From: an uncultured bacterium
GTDB taxonomy: Bacteria; UBP6; UBA1177
Length of the DNA stretch: 64,000 nucleotides
Direction of reading: 5' to 3'
Assembly: GCA_905233945.1 (NCBI GenBank)
Contig: CAJOFY010000002.1
Span: 5,188 to 69,187, forward strand
Below the pieces are notes generated by a model, which saw nothing but the letters and a program-made list of their open reading frames with translations, was not told where the DNA came from and did not search any database. Below, one piece after another: positions 51,905 through 61,074 of the stretch (the stretch's first letter is position 1; every line of letters begins with the position of its first letter). The position numbers were made by a program, and so were the translations under genes.

Positions 51905-53986
51905 ATGAAAAAAAGATTGGTCATTTTGACAGTTCTGGCTGGATTTTTCTTCGCTTCGTGCGGAAGTCAGCCAGCAAAAGAGGAAGAACCGGCAAAACAG
52001 TCGGAAACTCCGGCTCAAGAGCAGGTTGCACAGCCTGAAAAAACAGAGGAAAAAGCTCCCGATTTCGGTGAAAAAGGAAACGCTTTCTACAAACACTGCG
52101 CTGACGAATTCGCAGCTGTCAAAGCTATCATCGCCGACATCAAGGCTAATCCGGAAGGAAGAAAAAACATTGAAAAACTTCAGCTTTTCAACAACTTCGA
52201 AATCAAAATCGAGGATGCTTGGGGAAAAATCGAGATCTACGAGATGAACCACCCCGACGAAGGAATGAGAAACGCGGCAATGGCAGCTGAAAGCGAGCTT
52301 ATGGCGATCCTTTCCGAAATCACTCTCGACGCTGACCTTTACAAAGTTATGGCGGCTATCCCGGCTGACGATCCGGAGTTCGACGCTGAAGACAAACGTT
52401 TCCTCGCAGACGTTATCGACGATTTCAAACGTTCGGGCGTTGACAAAGACGAGAAAACCCGCGAGGAAATCAAAAAAGTCAATGCTGAGCTTGTCGCTAT
52501 TTCGCAGCAGTTCAACGCAAACATCGCATCCGACAGAAAGAGCATCAAAGTCGCTCCGGAAAGGCTTAAAGGACTTCCTGAAGACTTCATCAACGGCCAT
52601 GCTAAAGACGAAAACGGCATGATAACCCTCACGACCGACTATCCGGATTACTTCCCGGTAATGGAGTCGGCTGACGACGAAACTCTGAGAAAAGAGATGT
52701 ATTTCCTCGCTCAGAATGTCGCTTATCCTTCAAACGAAGAGGTTTTCGACAAACTTCTCAAAGGAAGAAAGAAACTCGCGAACCTTCTTGGTTACAAAAA
52801 CTGGCCCGAATATTCCGAAGCGAAACTTATGATCGGAAATCCGGAGAACGCAGAGAATTTCGTAAAGAAAATTGCAGCGATATCGATGCCATACGCAAAG
52901 AAAGAAGCTGAAATACTTCTTGCGAAGAAAAAACAGCTTACCGGTAAAGACGATGTCGAAGTCGAGCCGTGGGACAGATTCTACATTCCGCGCCTTGTCA
53001 GAATGGAAAAGTTCAGCTACGACCCGGAAGCAGTTCGCCCCTACTTCGAGATCCAGAAGGTTTTGAACGGAATTTTCACAGTAAATTCAAAGATTTTCGG
53101 CCTTGAGTTCAAACAGATCAAACGCGACGACGTATGGCACGAAAGCATTCTTTCCTACGACGTTTACTCGAACGGCGAAAAGATCGGAACTTTCGACCTT
53201 GACCTCTATCCGCGTGAGAACAAATACAAACATTTCGCGATGTTCACCAACGAGCAGGGAATCAAAGGAAGACTTCCGAGAATGGCTATCGTCGGCAACT
53301 TCCCGACACCTGTAAACGGCAAAGCTTATGTCGGTCATGACAGCGTCCAGACCCTTTTCCACGAGTTCGGACACCTCATCCACGGAATCCTTGCAAGCGG
53401 ACACAAATACATCCGTTTCGCAGGAACAAACTGCCAGCGAGACTTCGTCGAAACTCCTTCGCAGTTCATGGAAGAATATGTATGGGACGCTTCGATCCTT
53501 CAGCTTTGGGCGACCAACGACGCAGGCGAGCCGATCCCGGCAGAACTTGTAGAAAAAATGAGAAAATCGGATGAATTCGGCAAAGGTCTCCACACTTCAA
53601 GACAGCTTTACCTCGCAATCCTTTCGCTTGAAGTTTACCTTCAGGATCCGGATGCGGAAGGTTTCAACCACCACGCTTTCGAAAAGAAGACCGAAAGAGA
53701 ATACTCTCCGTGGAAAACCTACGAAGAGACCCACCAGATCGAGAATTTCGGACACCTTGACGGCTACAGCTCGAACTACTACACCTACATGTGGTCGCTT
53801 TCGATCGCTAAAGACTTCTACGGCTACATCATGCAGAACGGCGGCCTTATGAACACAGATGTCATGGGCAAATACAGAGACCAGGTCCTCAAAGCAGGCG
53901 GCGCGAAAGACGGTATGCAGATGGTCCGCGACTTCCTCGGAAGAGAACTTTCGTTCGAAGCATTCGAAAAGTGGCTTAATCAGTAA
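51905..53986 (+). CDS. M3-family metallopeptidase (oligopeptidase), lipoprotein
   Basis: 693 residues; lipoprotein signal MKKRLVILTVLAGFFFASC (Cys19) and a K/E/P/A-rich tether to about 55. The rest is the helical M3 fold, with zinc site HEFGH at 486-490 and the third ligand in DFVETPSQF (Glu516). YNW/YPRENKYKHFAMF and the AYVGHDSVQTLFHEFGH block agree with M3A (thimet oligopeptidase/Dcp-like) enzymes. These cut short peptides inside a closed channel; an outer-surface or periplasmic version would finish digestion begun by the secreted proteases at 32266 and 35696. AGGAGG precedes the ATG. Confidence 0.93.
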   Translation: MKKRLVILTVLAGFFFASCGSQPAKEEEPAKQSETPAQEQVAQPEKTEEKAPDFGEKGNAFYKHCADEFAAVKAIIADIKANPEGRKNIEKLQLFNNFEIKIEDAWGKIEIYEMNHPDEGMRNAAMAAESELMAILSEITLDADLYKVMAAIPADDPEFDAEDKRFLADVIDDFKRSGVDKDEKTREEIKKVNAELVAISQQFNANIASDRKSIKVAPERLKGLPEDFINGHAKDENGMITLTTDYPDYFPVMESADDETLRKEMYFLAQNVAYPSNEEVFDKLLKGRKKLANLLGYKNWPEYSEAKLMIGNPENAENFVKKIAAISMPYAKKEAEILLAKKKQLTGKDDVEVEPWDRFYIPRLVRMEKFSYDPEAVRPYFEIQKVLNGIFTVNSKIFGLEFKQIKRDDVWHESILSYDVYSNGEKIGTFDLDLYPRENKYKHFAMFTNEQGIKGRLPRMAIVGNFPTPVNGKAYVGHDSVQTLFHEFGHLIHGILASGHKYIRFAGTNCQRDFVETPSQFMEEYVWDASILQLWATNDAGEPIPAELVEKMRKSDEFGKGLHTSRQLYLAILSLEVYLQDPDAEGFNHHAFEKKTEREYSPWKTYEETHQIENFGHLDGYSSNYYTYMWSLSIAKDFYGYIMQNGGLMNTDVMGKYRDQVLKAGGAKDGMQMVRDFLGRELSFEAFEKWLNQ

Positions 53987-54002
53987 GATCTCTGATTTTT
54001 AA

Positions 54003-54845
54003 ATGATTTCAACGATTTATTCTCCCGCAAAAATCAATATTTTTCTGAAAATTGAAGGGCGCGATAAAGTGAGCGGAATGCATTTTCTCCGTTCGCTTTT
54101 CGCCCCGATCGATATCTGCGACAGACTGGAGATCGAAGAAAGCGGCACTTTTTCAGTTGTCACAAACGGCATCGCAGAAGAGATCCCGACTGAAAAAAAC
54201 ATCGTTTTCAAAGCATATTCAGCACTCAGGAACTATGTCGGAAAAGAACTTCCTGAATTTTCGGTAAAAATCGAAAAATCGATCCCTACCGGAGCAGGTT
54301 TGGGCGGCGGAAGCAGCAACGCGGCGGCATTTTTAAAGTTTGCGAACGAGCACTGCAAGCTGAATTTGAGTTTGATTCAACTCATTGAAATCGCTTCAAA
54401 AATCGGAAGCGACGTTCCGTTTTTCATTCTCGGAAAACCGGCGATAGTATCGGGAACCGGTGAAAAAATCGAGGCAGTAGAACTTCCCGAAAGCGGAAAG
54501 TTTTTCGTTCTCGTAAACCCTGAAATCCACGTCGACACAAAGCTCGCCTACTCGCTTTTTGACAAAAAATATCCTGATTGCGGCACTTCAAACCGCGTTC
54601 CGGAACAGTTTTCATGGAAAAAAGAGCATGTTTTCAACGACTTTGAGGAAATCGTTTTTGCCGAATTTCCCGGAATCGCCCGCGTCAAAACCGAACTTGA
54701 ACTTGCGGGAGCCTCAAAAGTTTTCATGTCGGGAAGCGGCTCAACACTCGTCGCAATGACCGAAAACGAAGAAACCGCCCGGAAAATCGTCGCTGAATTT
54801 TCAAAAAGGTTTAAAACCGTGAGAAAAATCAGTTTCGTAGCGTAA
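54003..54845 (+). CDS. ispE: 4-diphosphocytidyl-2-C-methyl-D-erythritol kinase
   Basis: A GHMP kinase of the MEP isoprenoid pathway. 280 residues: SPAKINIFLKIEGRD at the N-terminus (catalytic Lys), IPTGAGLGGGSSNAAAFLKF with the ATP loop around 95-108, IGSDVPFFI, and the C-terminal VFMSGSGSTLVAM. It begins 16 bases after the M3 peptidase stop, so may be cotranscribed. Confidence 0.94.
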   Translation: MISTIYSPAKINIFLKIEGRDKVSGMHFLRSLFAPIDICDRLEIEESGTFSVVTNGIAEEIPTEKNIVFKAYSALRNYVGKELPEFSVKIEKSIPTGAGLGGGSSNAAAFLKFANEHCKLNLSLIQLIEIASKIGSDVPFFILGKPAIVSGTGEKIEAVELPESGKFFVLVNPEIHVDTKLAYSLFDKKYPDCGTSNRVPEQFSWKKEHVFNDFEEIVFAEFPGIARVKTELELAGASKVFMSGSGSTLVAMTENEETARKIVAEFSKRFKTVRKISFVA

Positions 54846-54902
54846 AATTTCCAGTCGTTAGACCCGGTTTATCGTGGTCGTTGTGATTATTTATGTCAGA
54901 TT

Positions 54903-55688
54903 TTATATTCTGATTCTTTCAATAGATACGCATCTGGCCGGATCAAGCTCGAAATCGGCGATTATCCCTTCGATTCTGATATCGTTTTTTGCTGGAACAA
55001 AATGCTGAGGGATATTCGAGAGATAGCCTCGTATGCTCTCTTTTTCGTTGAAACCGAGAACCGAAAAGAATGATCCGCAGCGGCCTAAATCGGTGATGTA
55101 GCCCATTCTTTCGTTGATTATTTTCTCGTCCGAAGTCTGGACATGTGTGTGGGTGCCGAAGAAAAGCTCGATCTTATCGGCTAAATAGAAGCCGAAAGCC
55201 TCTTTTTCGGCAGTTGCCTCGGCGTGAAAGTCAAGAACGATTATGTCGGCGCCCTCTGCGCGCATCTTTTCGATCTCAGTCAGAGCTTTTTTGAAAGGAT
55301 TGTCGATAGGCGGCATAAAAACTGTTCCGAGAAGGTTCAAAACACCGATCTTTATTCCGCTTTTTTCGTGCGTGACAACGACTGAGCCTTTTCCCTGCAG
55401 GTCATCGGGATAGTTCGCCGGACGGAGAACATAAGGAGTGCTGTCGATAAATGAATAAATTTCGGACTTGTTCCAGATGTGGTTTCCCGAAGTTATGACA
55501 TCGACTCCGCACGAGTGCAGAAGAGTCGCGTGCTTTTCCAGAAGTCCGGCGCCTCCTGAAGTGTTTTCGCCGTTTGCAATGACAAAATCGATTGAATAAT
55601 TCTTGATAATTTCAGGCAGTTGCTCTTTAACGAAGTTTCTTGCGTGTCTTCCGACTATGTCGCCTAAAGCAAGGATCCTGAAAGCCAT
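54903..55688 (-). CDS. YmdB-type metallophosphoesterase (TIGR00282 family)
   Basis: 261 residues. Dinuclear metal motifs: LALGDIVGR, IANGENTSGGAGL, TSGNHIW, VLDFHAEATAEKEAF and FGTHTHVQTSDE. Bacillus YmdB hydrolyses 2',3'-cyclic nucleotides and, as here, is encoded right after RNase Y (one-base gap), which suggests a link with RNA turnover. The convergent gap to ispE (54846-54902) holds no visible feature. Confidence 0.92.
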   Translation of the reverse strand: MAFRILALGDIVGRHARNFVKEQLPEIIKNYSIDFVIANGENTSGGAGLLEKHATLLHSCGVDVITSGNHIWNKSEIYSFIDSTPYVLRPANYPDDLQGKGSVVVTHEKSGIKIGVLNLLGTVFMPPIDNPFKKALTEIEKMRAEGADIIVLDFHAEATAEKEAFGFYLADKIELFFGTHTHVQTSDEKIINERMGYITDLGRCGSFFSVLGFNEKESIRGYLSNIPQHFVPAKNDIRIEGIIADFELDPARCVSIERIRI

Positions 55689-55689
55689 T

Positions 55690-57246
55690 TTACTGAGCGG
55701 TTGCGATGACTCTTGTTTCTCTTATAACGATGACCTTGATCTGACCGGGGTAGGAAAGGTCTGTCTCGATCTTTTTCGCGATATCGGTTGCGAGGGTGTA
55801 AGCGTTTTCGTCGTTGACTTTTTCGGTGTCGACCATGACTCTGAGTTCTCTTCCAGCCTGGATCGCGAACGATTTGTCAACGCCGGGGAAGGAGTTCGCG
55901 ATATTTTCAAGGTCTGCAAGTCTCTGAACGTAAGCCTCTGCCATCTCTCTTCTTGCTCCGGGTCTTGCGCCGCTCAAAGCATCGGCAGCCGAAACGATGA
56001 AGTCAAGAACTGTTTCGGGTTTGACTTCGCCGTGGTGAGCCGCGATCGCAGCGACGATCCTGTGCTGCTCGCCGTATTTTTCTGCAAGTTTCGCACCGAT
56101 CGAAGCGTGGCTTCCTTCGATTTCGTGGTCAACTGCTTTACCGATATCGTGAAGAAGTCCCGCGCGTTTCGCGTTTTTGATGCTGTTTGCGCTGCATCCG
56201 AGTTCAGCCGCGATCTCACCTGCAAGGAAAGCCGCTTCTACAGAGTGTTTCCATACATTCTGGCCGTAGCTTGTTCTGTATCTCAGTCTTCCGACAAGAA
56301 GAACGAGTTCCGGATGAAGTTTGTGGATTCCGAGGTCGAAAACAGCCTGGTCGCCGGCTTCTTTGATCGCCTTCCAGACTTCTTTTGTGCAGGCATCGAA
56401 AACTTCTTCGATTCTGCCGGGATGGATCCTGCCGTCGGCGATGAGTTTCTGAAGCGTAAGAGAAGCGATCTGACGCCTGATCGGGTTGAAGTTGCTGATT
56501 ACGACTGCTTCAGGCGTATCGTCGATGATAAGGTCAACTCCTGTAACAGCTTCGATGGCGCGGATGTTTCTTCCTTCGCGGCCTATGATTCTTCCTTTCA
56601 TCTCGTCATTCGGAAGACTGACGGTCGTGACTGTGTTTTCAACTACATATTCTCCTGCGTAGCGCTGAATTGCGGTCGAAAGGATCTCTTTGCTTTTCTT
56701 TTCGGCGTCTTCGACCATCGCGTCTTCGATTGCCTTGATTTTTTTCGCGGCATCGTGTTTCGCCTCGTCCTCGATTTTCTGAATGAGAACTTCTTTTGCC
56801 TCTTCCTGGGTCATTCCGGCAATTCTTTCAAGCTCTGTATTTACTTCCGAGAGCTTTTCTTCAAGCTGGACGCGCTGCTTGTCGAGGAAAATCTCGTCGT
56901 CTTTCTGTTTTTTCTCAATGGTTTTAAGCTCTTTTTCCTTGACGATGTTGAGCTCGTCGCGCTGGGTGAGCTGTTCCTCGCGCTTGTTGAGTCTTCTTTC
57001 GCGCTCTTTGAACTCTTTCAGGAGTTCGTTTTTCGAATTTTCAGTCTCTTTTTTGCCTTCAAGAACGATTTCCTGTGCCTTGATTTCGGCCTCTTTCACA
57101 ACTTTTGCAGCGTCATCTTTTGCGTTGCTGAGCTCTTTCTGAGCCTTTTCCATTTTTTCTTTGAAAACAAGCGATCTTGACATCGCCCAGATTACTGCAC
57201 CAAGCACAATTCCAATAATAAGAAAAATTATTGAAGTAATGTCCAT
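55690..57246 (-). CDS. rny: Ribonuclease Y
   Basis: 518 residues with the full order: N-terminal membrane helix (about 5-22), long coiled coil (30-190), KH domain with GRIIGREGRNIRAIEAVTGVDLIIDDTPE, and an HD domain with LLHDIGKAVDHEIEGSHASIG (His366-Asp367). RNase Y is the membrane-bound endonuclease that starts mRNA decay in many bacteria lacking RNase E. GGGAG lies upstream of the ATG. A long open frame on the opposite strand (55603-57180) is a shadow. Confidence 0.96.
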   Translation of the reverse strand: MDITSIIFLIIGIVLGAVIWAMSRSLVFKEKMEKAQKELSNAKDDAAKVVKEAEIKAQEIVLEGKKETENSKNELLKEFKERERRLNKREEQLTQRDELNIVKEKELKTIEKKQKDDEIFLDKQRVQLEEKLSEVNTELERIAGMTQEEAKEVLIQKIEDEAKHDAAKKIKAIEDAMVEDAEKKSKEILSTAIQRYAGEYVVENTVTTVSLPNDEMKGRIIGREGRNIRAIEAVTGVDLIIDDTPEAVVISNFNPIRRQIASLTLQKLIADGRIHPGRIEEVFDACTKEVWKAIKEAGDQAVFDLGIHKLHPELVLLVGRLRYRTSYGQNVWKHSVEAAFLAGEIAAELGCSANSIKNAKRAGLLHDIGKAVDHEIEGSHASIGAKLAEKYGEQHRIVAAIAAHHGEVKPETVLDFIVSAADALSGARPGARREMAEAYVQRLADLENIANSFPGVDKSFAIQAGRELRVMVDTEKVNDENAYTLATDIAKKIETDLSYPGQIKVIVIRETRVIATAQ

Positions 57247-57259
57247 GTCCGTCTCCCTC

Positions 57260-57817
57260 TTAGTTGTTTATAATAATCCTCTCCGGAGTCACGACTGCGT
57301 CCAGCCGTTCGTCGAAAGGCTCCGAAAAGCCCTCTTCCACGATCTGAAAATCAAAAGCGACACCGAGAGTGTACGAATTACTGTCTTTATATTTAAGCGT
57401 CGAATCGTAAAAACCGCCGCCGTAGCCGATACGCTCGCATTTTTCCGAAAAAGCGACTCCGGGAACGATGAAAAGGTCGATATTTTCAATTTCAATTTTC
57501 GGAAGAGAGGTTTTCGGTTCCGGAATGTTGAAACTTCCTTTCTCGAAATCGTCCATATTTTTCGCTTCATAAAACGATAGTTTTTTCGTTCCGTTTTCGA
57601 CTCTCGGAAAGACAAAACGCTTGCCTTCACACTTGAAAAGCGGTCTGACATCGACCTCGTTTTTTATCGGAACATAGAGCGCGATAGTTTTTGATTCCCC
57701 AAAAACATCCAGTGAAATCAATCGCTTATTTATTTTATCGCTTAAAATGGTGATTTCTTCGGCACTCAGTTTTTTCCTGAGCAGAAGAATCTGTTTGCGT
57801 AAAGCAGATTTTTCCAA
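57260..57817 (-). CDS. 5-formyltetrahydrofolate cyclo-ligase
   Basis: Converts 5-formyl-THF to 5,10-methenyl-THF with ATP. Motifs: LEKSALRKQILLLRKKLS near the start, FVFPRVENGTKKLSF, DLFIVPGVAFSEKCERIGYGGGFYDSTL, VAFDFQIVEEGFSEPFDERLDAVVTPE. Family members begin around the EKSALRK motif, so TTG at 57817 (185 residues) is chosen; ATG at 57865 is the alternative and would add 16 residues over a hairpin. The RBS is poor for both. It precedes rny by 13 bases on the same strand. Confidence 0.88.
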   Translation of the reverse strand: MEKSALRKQILLLRKKLSAEEITILSDKINKRLISLDVFGESKTIALYVPIKNEVDVRPLFKCEGKRFVFPRVENGTKKLSFYEAKNMDDFEKGSFNIPEPKTSLPKIEIENIDLFIVPGVAFSEKCERIGYGGGFYDSTLKYKDSNSYTLGVAFDFQIVEEGFSEPFDERLDAVVTPERIIINN

Positions 57818-57862
57818 ATTATATAAAAGCCTTGCGGCTCCTCCGGGAAAAATATATATAAA

Positions 57863-57883
57863 CATCCGGCCAAAAACCGGATG
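57863..57883 (-). other. Perfect hairpin in the leader of the cyclo-ligase gene
   Basis: CATCCGG and CCGGATG form a seven-pair stem around a seven-base loop. No T-run follows directly. It could regulate the gene, as this gene family is linked to 6S RNA in other bacteria, but no 6S-like RNA is recognisable here. Confidence 0.35.
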
Positions 57884-57894
57884 AACTCGGCGGC

Positions 57895-57944
57895 AAGTTA
57901 TTAAAACAAAATAAAATGTCAATTTTTCCTAATTTAATTATAAT
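57895..57944. promoter_or_regulatory. Divergent promoter region between the cyclo-ligase and MBL genes
   Basis: Leftward TTGACA (57922-57917) with a 16-base spacer and weak TAACTT (57900-57895). Rightward TATAAT (57939-57944) lacks a good -35 box and lies 25 bases before the MBL gene. Confidence 0.4.
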
Positions 57945-57969
57945 ATTCAGGTTTTTTTAGGAGGTAAAG

Positions 57970-58620
57970 ATGGAGATAAAGACACTGCCGGTTGCTCCGA
58001 TCTGGGAGAACAGCTACATTGTTTCGGAAAAAAACGAGGCTTTTATTGTCGATCCGGGAGGAGAAACGGAAAAAATAATCAGGGCTGCGGATGGACTTGA
58101 TGTGCGCTATATTCTGCTGACTCACGCCCATTTTGACCATATTCTGGGACTTAACGCCGTAAAAAACGCGTTTCCTGACGCAAAACTTGCAGTCCACAAA
58201 CTCGAAAAAGAGTGGCTTTACGACCCTTCGCTCAATATGTCGGACGATTTTTTCCCGGACTTGGAATTTGTCTATGAAAAAAAGAATGTCGAGATTATGC
58301 TCGAAGACGGCATGGAGCTTGATTTTGCCGGCACAAAAATCAAGGTGTTCCACACTCCCGGCCACACTCCCGGAAGTACTTGTTTTTACATTGAAAAGAA
58401 CGATTCGAGCGGCAAACCGGTACTTTTTTCGGGCGACACGCTTTTCAGAAGCAGTGTCGGAAGAACCGATTTCCCCGGCGGTGACGGCAGAAAAATTGTC
58501 GAAAGCATAAAAACAAAGCTTCTCACTCTTCCCGATGAAACCGTTGTTTATCCGGGACATGAGGAAAATACATCCATTGCCCTTGAAAAAAAGCTGAACC
58601 CGTTTCTGAACAGGGGCTGA
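57970..58620 (+). CDS. Metallo-beta-lactamase-fold hydrolase (glyoxalase II-like)
   Basis: 216 residues. The metal motif THAHFDHILG begins at residue 51, with HTPGHTPGS and SGDTLFRSSVGRTDFPGG downstream and the last His in YPGHEENTS. This set is typical of small cytoplasmic hydroxyacylglutathione hydrolase-like proteins; without the C-terminal glyoxalase II domain the substrate remains open. AGGAGG precedes the ATG. Confidence 0.9.
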   Translation: MEIKTLPVAPIWENSYIVSEKNEAFIVDPGGETEKIIRAADGLDVRYILLTHAHFDHILGLNAVKNAFPDAKLAVHKLEKEWLYDPSLNMSDDFFPDLEFVYEKKNVEIMLEDGMELDFAGTKIKVFHTPGHTPGSTCFYIEKNDSSGKPVLFSGDTLFRSSVGRTDFPGGDGRKIVESIKTKLLTLPDETVVYPGHEENTSIALEKKLNPFLNRG

Positions 58621-58646
58621 TTTTTCCGTGAGTGCTGTAATGTCAC

Positions 58647-58674
58647 TTGACAGACAAACCCGTTTAATTAAAAT
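58647..58674 (+). promoter_or_regulatory. Promoter of parB
   Basis: TTGACA (58647-58652), 16-base spacer, TAAAAT (58669-58674), 30 bases before the chosen ATG. Confidence 0.65.
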
Positions 58675-58703
58675 CATCCGGCTTGAATTTCATGGAGGAA
58701 TCA

Positions 58704-59543
58704 ATGCTTGAAAGAAAGATAAACGGAAAAACACTGGGCGGCAGAGGTCTGGATACACTGCTGCCTCCTGATGACCCGAAAACTCTGCCTGTCGACAGGA
58801 TAAAACCGAACGATGAGCAGCCGAGAAAGCGTTTCGACGAAAAAGGGCTGAAGGAACTTGCCGAATCGATAAAGCAGTACGGCATAATCGAGCCGATACT
58901 TGTCCAGAAAGAAGGAGATATTTACCGCATCGTTGCCGGTGAAAGGCGTTTCCGTGCGGCGCAGATTGCAGGTCTGACACATGTTCCCGTGACAATTTAC
59001 AAAGGTGAGGAGGCTTATCAGATCTCGCTCATAGAGAATCTTCAGCGCGAGGATCTGAACCCGATTGAAGTTGCCGAAGCATACGACGAACTTATGAAGC
59101 GTTTTGACTATACTCAGGAAGAGCTCAGCCGGAAAGTCGGCAAAAGCCGCAGCGAGGTCAGCAACTGCATGAGGCTTCTCAATCTCTGCGAAAAAATCAA
59201 GGATCTTGTACGCTGCGGAGAGCTTTCCACAGGACAGGTTCGTCCGCTTGCCGCCCTTAATCACAACGAGCAGAAACTCATACTTGACCGGATTATGAAC
59301 GAAAAACTCACAGCCCGTCAGGTTGAAAAACTGGCTTCACAGAAAACGGCGCCGAAAAAAAACAAGAAACAGGAAGTCGCGGAAATCTGGCGTGAAAAGG
59401 CGGCAGCAATCGCTTCCGGAATTAAAGGAATCAAAGCTAAAGTCATGCTGAAGCCGAAAAAACGCGGAGTTTCGCTTACTCTGGATTTTGCTTCACTTGA
59501 AGATTTTGAAACATTCTCGGCTTCTCTCAAACGCAAAAAATAA
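58704..59543 (+). CDS. parB: Chromosome-partitioning protein ParB
   Basis: 279 residues from ATG 58704, chosen because GGAGG is five bases upstream; in-frame starts at 58683 (TTG) and 58692 are less likely. The N-terminal CTPase/ParB domain has PNDEQPRKRFDEKGLKELAESI and GIIEPILVQK, GERRFRAAQIAG and ENLQREDLNPIEVAEAY. The HTH (YTQEELSRKVGKSRSEVSNCMRLLNL) binds parS. A short C-terminal dimer domain ends LEDFETFSASLKRKK. parA is not in the window and no parS site was found nearby. Confidence 0.94.
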   Translation: MLERKINGKTLGGRGLDTLLPPDDPKTLPVDRIKPNDEQPRKRFDEKGLKELAESIKQYGIIEPILVQKEGDIYRIVAGERRFRAAQIAGLTHVPVTIYKGEEAYQISLIENLQREDLNPIEVAEAYDELMKRFDYTQEELSRKVGKSRSEVSNCMRLLNLCEKIKDLVRCGELSTGQVRPLAALNHNEQKLILDRIMNEKLTARQVEKLASQKTAPKKNKKQEVAEIWREKAAAIASGIKGIKAKVMLKPKKRGVSLTLDFASLEDFETFSASLKRKK

Positions 59544-60232
59544 TGTTTCCTGAGATTTGCAAAAAATTTCTTTTTATATTTCTGATTTTGTCTTTTTTTA
59601 CCCTTTCCGCAGAAAAAAAATTCACAGTTGTGATTGATCCTGGGCACGGCGGAAGCAATACCGGTGCAGTTTCCGGCAATGTTTCCGAAAAAGAGCTTAC
59701 TTTGGCACTTGCGGCTAAAATCAGGGCTTTTTTCAAAAAACATCCTGTCCAGGGAATTGAAATCATTTACACAAGAAGTGATGATTCATCGGTTTCGATT
59801 AAGGAGAGAGTCGAACTTATAGAGCGGATTCAGCCCGACCTTTTTATTTCGCTCCATTTCAACAGCCAGAAAGTTCTTTCCACAAACCGCGGATTTGAAA
59901 TCTATTATCCTCCCGATTTTGTCAGCAAAGATGCCGCTTCGACTGCGCTTTTTTACGACAAAGTGAACCGATCGTTCAATTTCGGTGCTATTTTCCGAGA
60001 TCTTTATTTCAAGGCGAATCTCCACACAACATGGCGGCTTCCGCTCAACATGTTTTCGCAGAAATACAATTTCGGCCTATTTGACGATACGACCGTACCC
60101 GGACTTTTGCTTGAAATTGCCTATATTTCGTCGCCGGAAGATCGTGCTTGTATAGAAAATCCACTTTTTACAGCCGACGTTGCCTGGTTCATATACGACA
60201 CGATAATAAAAATTGCCGAAAAAAACCGGTAG
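59543..60232 (+). CDS. N-acetylmuramoyl-L-alanine amidase (Amidase_3)
   Basis: 229 residues; signal peptide FLFIFLILSFFTLSA within the first 25. Zinc-dependent motifs: VVIDPGHGGSNTGAVSG, EKELTL, TRSDDSSVSIKERVELIE, DLFISLHFNS and the C-terminal LLLEIAYISSPED (catalytic Glu). It cleaves the amide bond between MurNAc and the stem peptide in the periplasm. The ATG overlaps the parB stop (TAATG). Confidence 0.92.
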   Translation: MFPEICKKFLFIFLILSFFTLSAEKKFTVVIDPGHGGSNTGAVSGNVSEKELTLALAAKIRAFFKKHPVQGIEIIYTRSDDSSVSIKERVELIERIQPDLFISLHFNSQKVLSTNRGFEIYYPPDFVSKDAASTALFYDKVNRSFNFGAIFRDLYFKANLHTTWRLPLNMFSQKYNFGLFDDTTVPGLLLEIAYISSPEDRACIENPLFTADVAWFIYDTIIKIAEKNR

Positions 60233-60240
60233 TTACAAAA

Positions 60241-61074
60241 ATGAAAATTCGCGAACTTATTGATGAAACAGGGAAAAAATTGAAAAACGTCTCTGAAACA
60301 CCGAGACTTGACGCTGAAATTATGCTTGCAAAGGCGCTTGGAACAGACCGTTTCGGCATTTTTACAATGGACAGCGGTGAAATCGATGAAAAAACAAAGG
60401 AAATCTTTGATTCTTTTGTTTCAAGGAGGATGAATTTTGAGCCTGTCGCCTACATTACAAACGAAAAAGAGTTCTTTGAGGACACTTTTTATGTTGACAG
60501 GCGCGTTCTGATACCGCGTCCCGAAACCGAATTTGTTGTTGAAGAGGCTCTTTTGCTGCTGAAAAACACCCGAAAAGCCGATCTCCTTGACATCTGCTGC
60601 GGAAGCGGCTGCATCGGTCTCAGCATAAAACGCGCCTCGGAATGCTCTCTCACCCTTTCAGACATTTCGCCTGATGCTCTCGAAGTGGCAAAAATCAACG
60701 CGCTTCGTCTTTTTCCGGCAGAAAAAGAGATTTTTTTCGTTCAAAGCGATCTTTTTGAGAATATTTCCGGCAAGTTCGACATTATTACCGCAAATCCGCC
60801 GTATCTTTCTGAAAACGACATGAAAAAGTTTGTCGTAAACGATCTGAAGTATGAGCCTGAAAATGCTTTTTGGGGAGGAAAAAACGGGTTTGAAATCACT
60901 GAAAAAATTTTAAATTCCGTCTGTAATTTCCTTAAACCCGGCGGATTCTTCATAACGGAGCTCGGTTATGAAGGGGCTGAACAGCTTCCTGTACAGACAG
61001 ATGAAATCGAACTTGTCAGAATTGCAAAAGACTATTCAGGAATAGACAGAACTGCTGTTTTTAAGAAAAAATAA
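60241..61074 (+). CDS. prmC: Peptide chain release factor N5-glutamine methyltransferase
   Basis: Methylates the GGQ glutamine of release factors RF1 and RF2. 277 residues from ATG 60241, eight bases after the amidase stop; a longer in-frame start would lie in that gene. N-terminal helical domain with ETPRLDAEIMLAKALG, PVAYITNEKEFF and VDRRVLIPRPETE. SAM domain with LLDICCGSGCIGLSI and catalytic NPPYLSENDM (Asn185). Confidence 0.93.
   Translation: MKIRELIDETGKKLKNVSETPRLDAEIMLAKALGTDRFGIFTMDSGEIDEKTKEIFDSFVSRRMNFEPVAYITNEKEFFEDTFYVDRRVLIPRPETEFVVEEALLLLKNTRKADLLDICCGSGCIGLSIKRASECSLTLSDISPDALEVAKINALRLFPAEKEIFFVQSDLFENISGKFDIITANPPYLSENDMKKFVVNDLKYEPENAFWGGKNGFEITEKILNSVCNFLKPGGFFITELGYEGAEQLPVQTDEIELVRIAKDYSGIDRTAVFKKK

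Noticed and set aside
54846-54902. Possible small RNA or tRNA gene between ispE and the YmdB gene
   Set aside because: No cloverleaf, promoter or terminator could be drawn in the 57 bases.
55603-57180. 525-codon open frame on the plus strand, antisense to rny
   Set aside because: It runs opposite a gene with intact coiled-coil, KH and HD motifs; its translation is Cys/Phe/Val-rich and without domains. It is a shadow of codon usage in rny and the YmdB gene.
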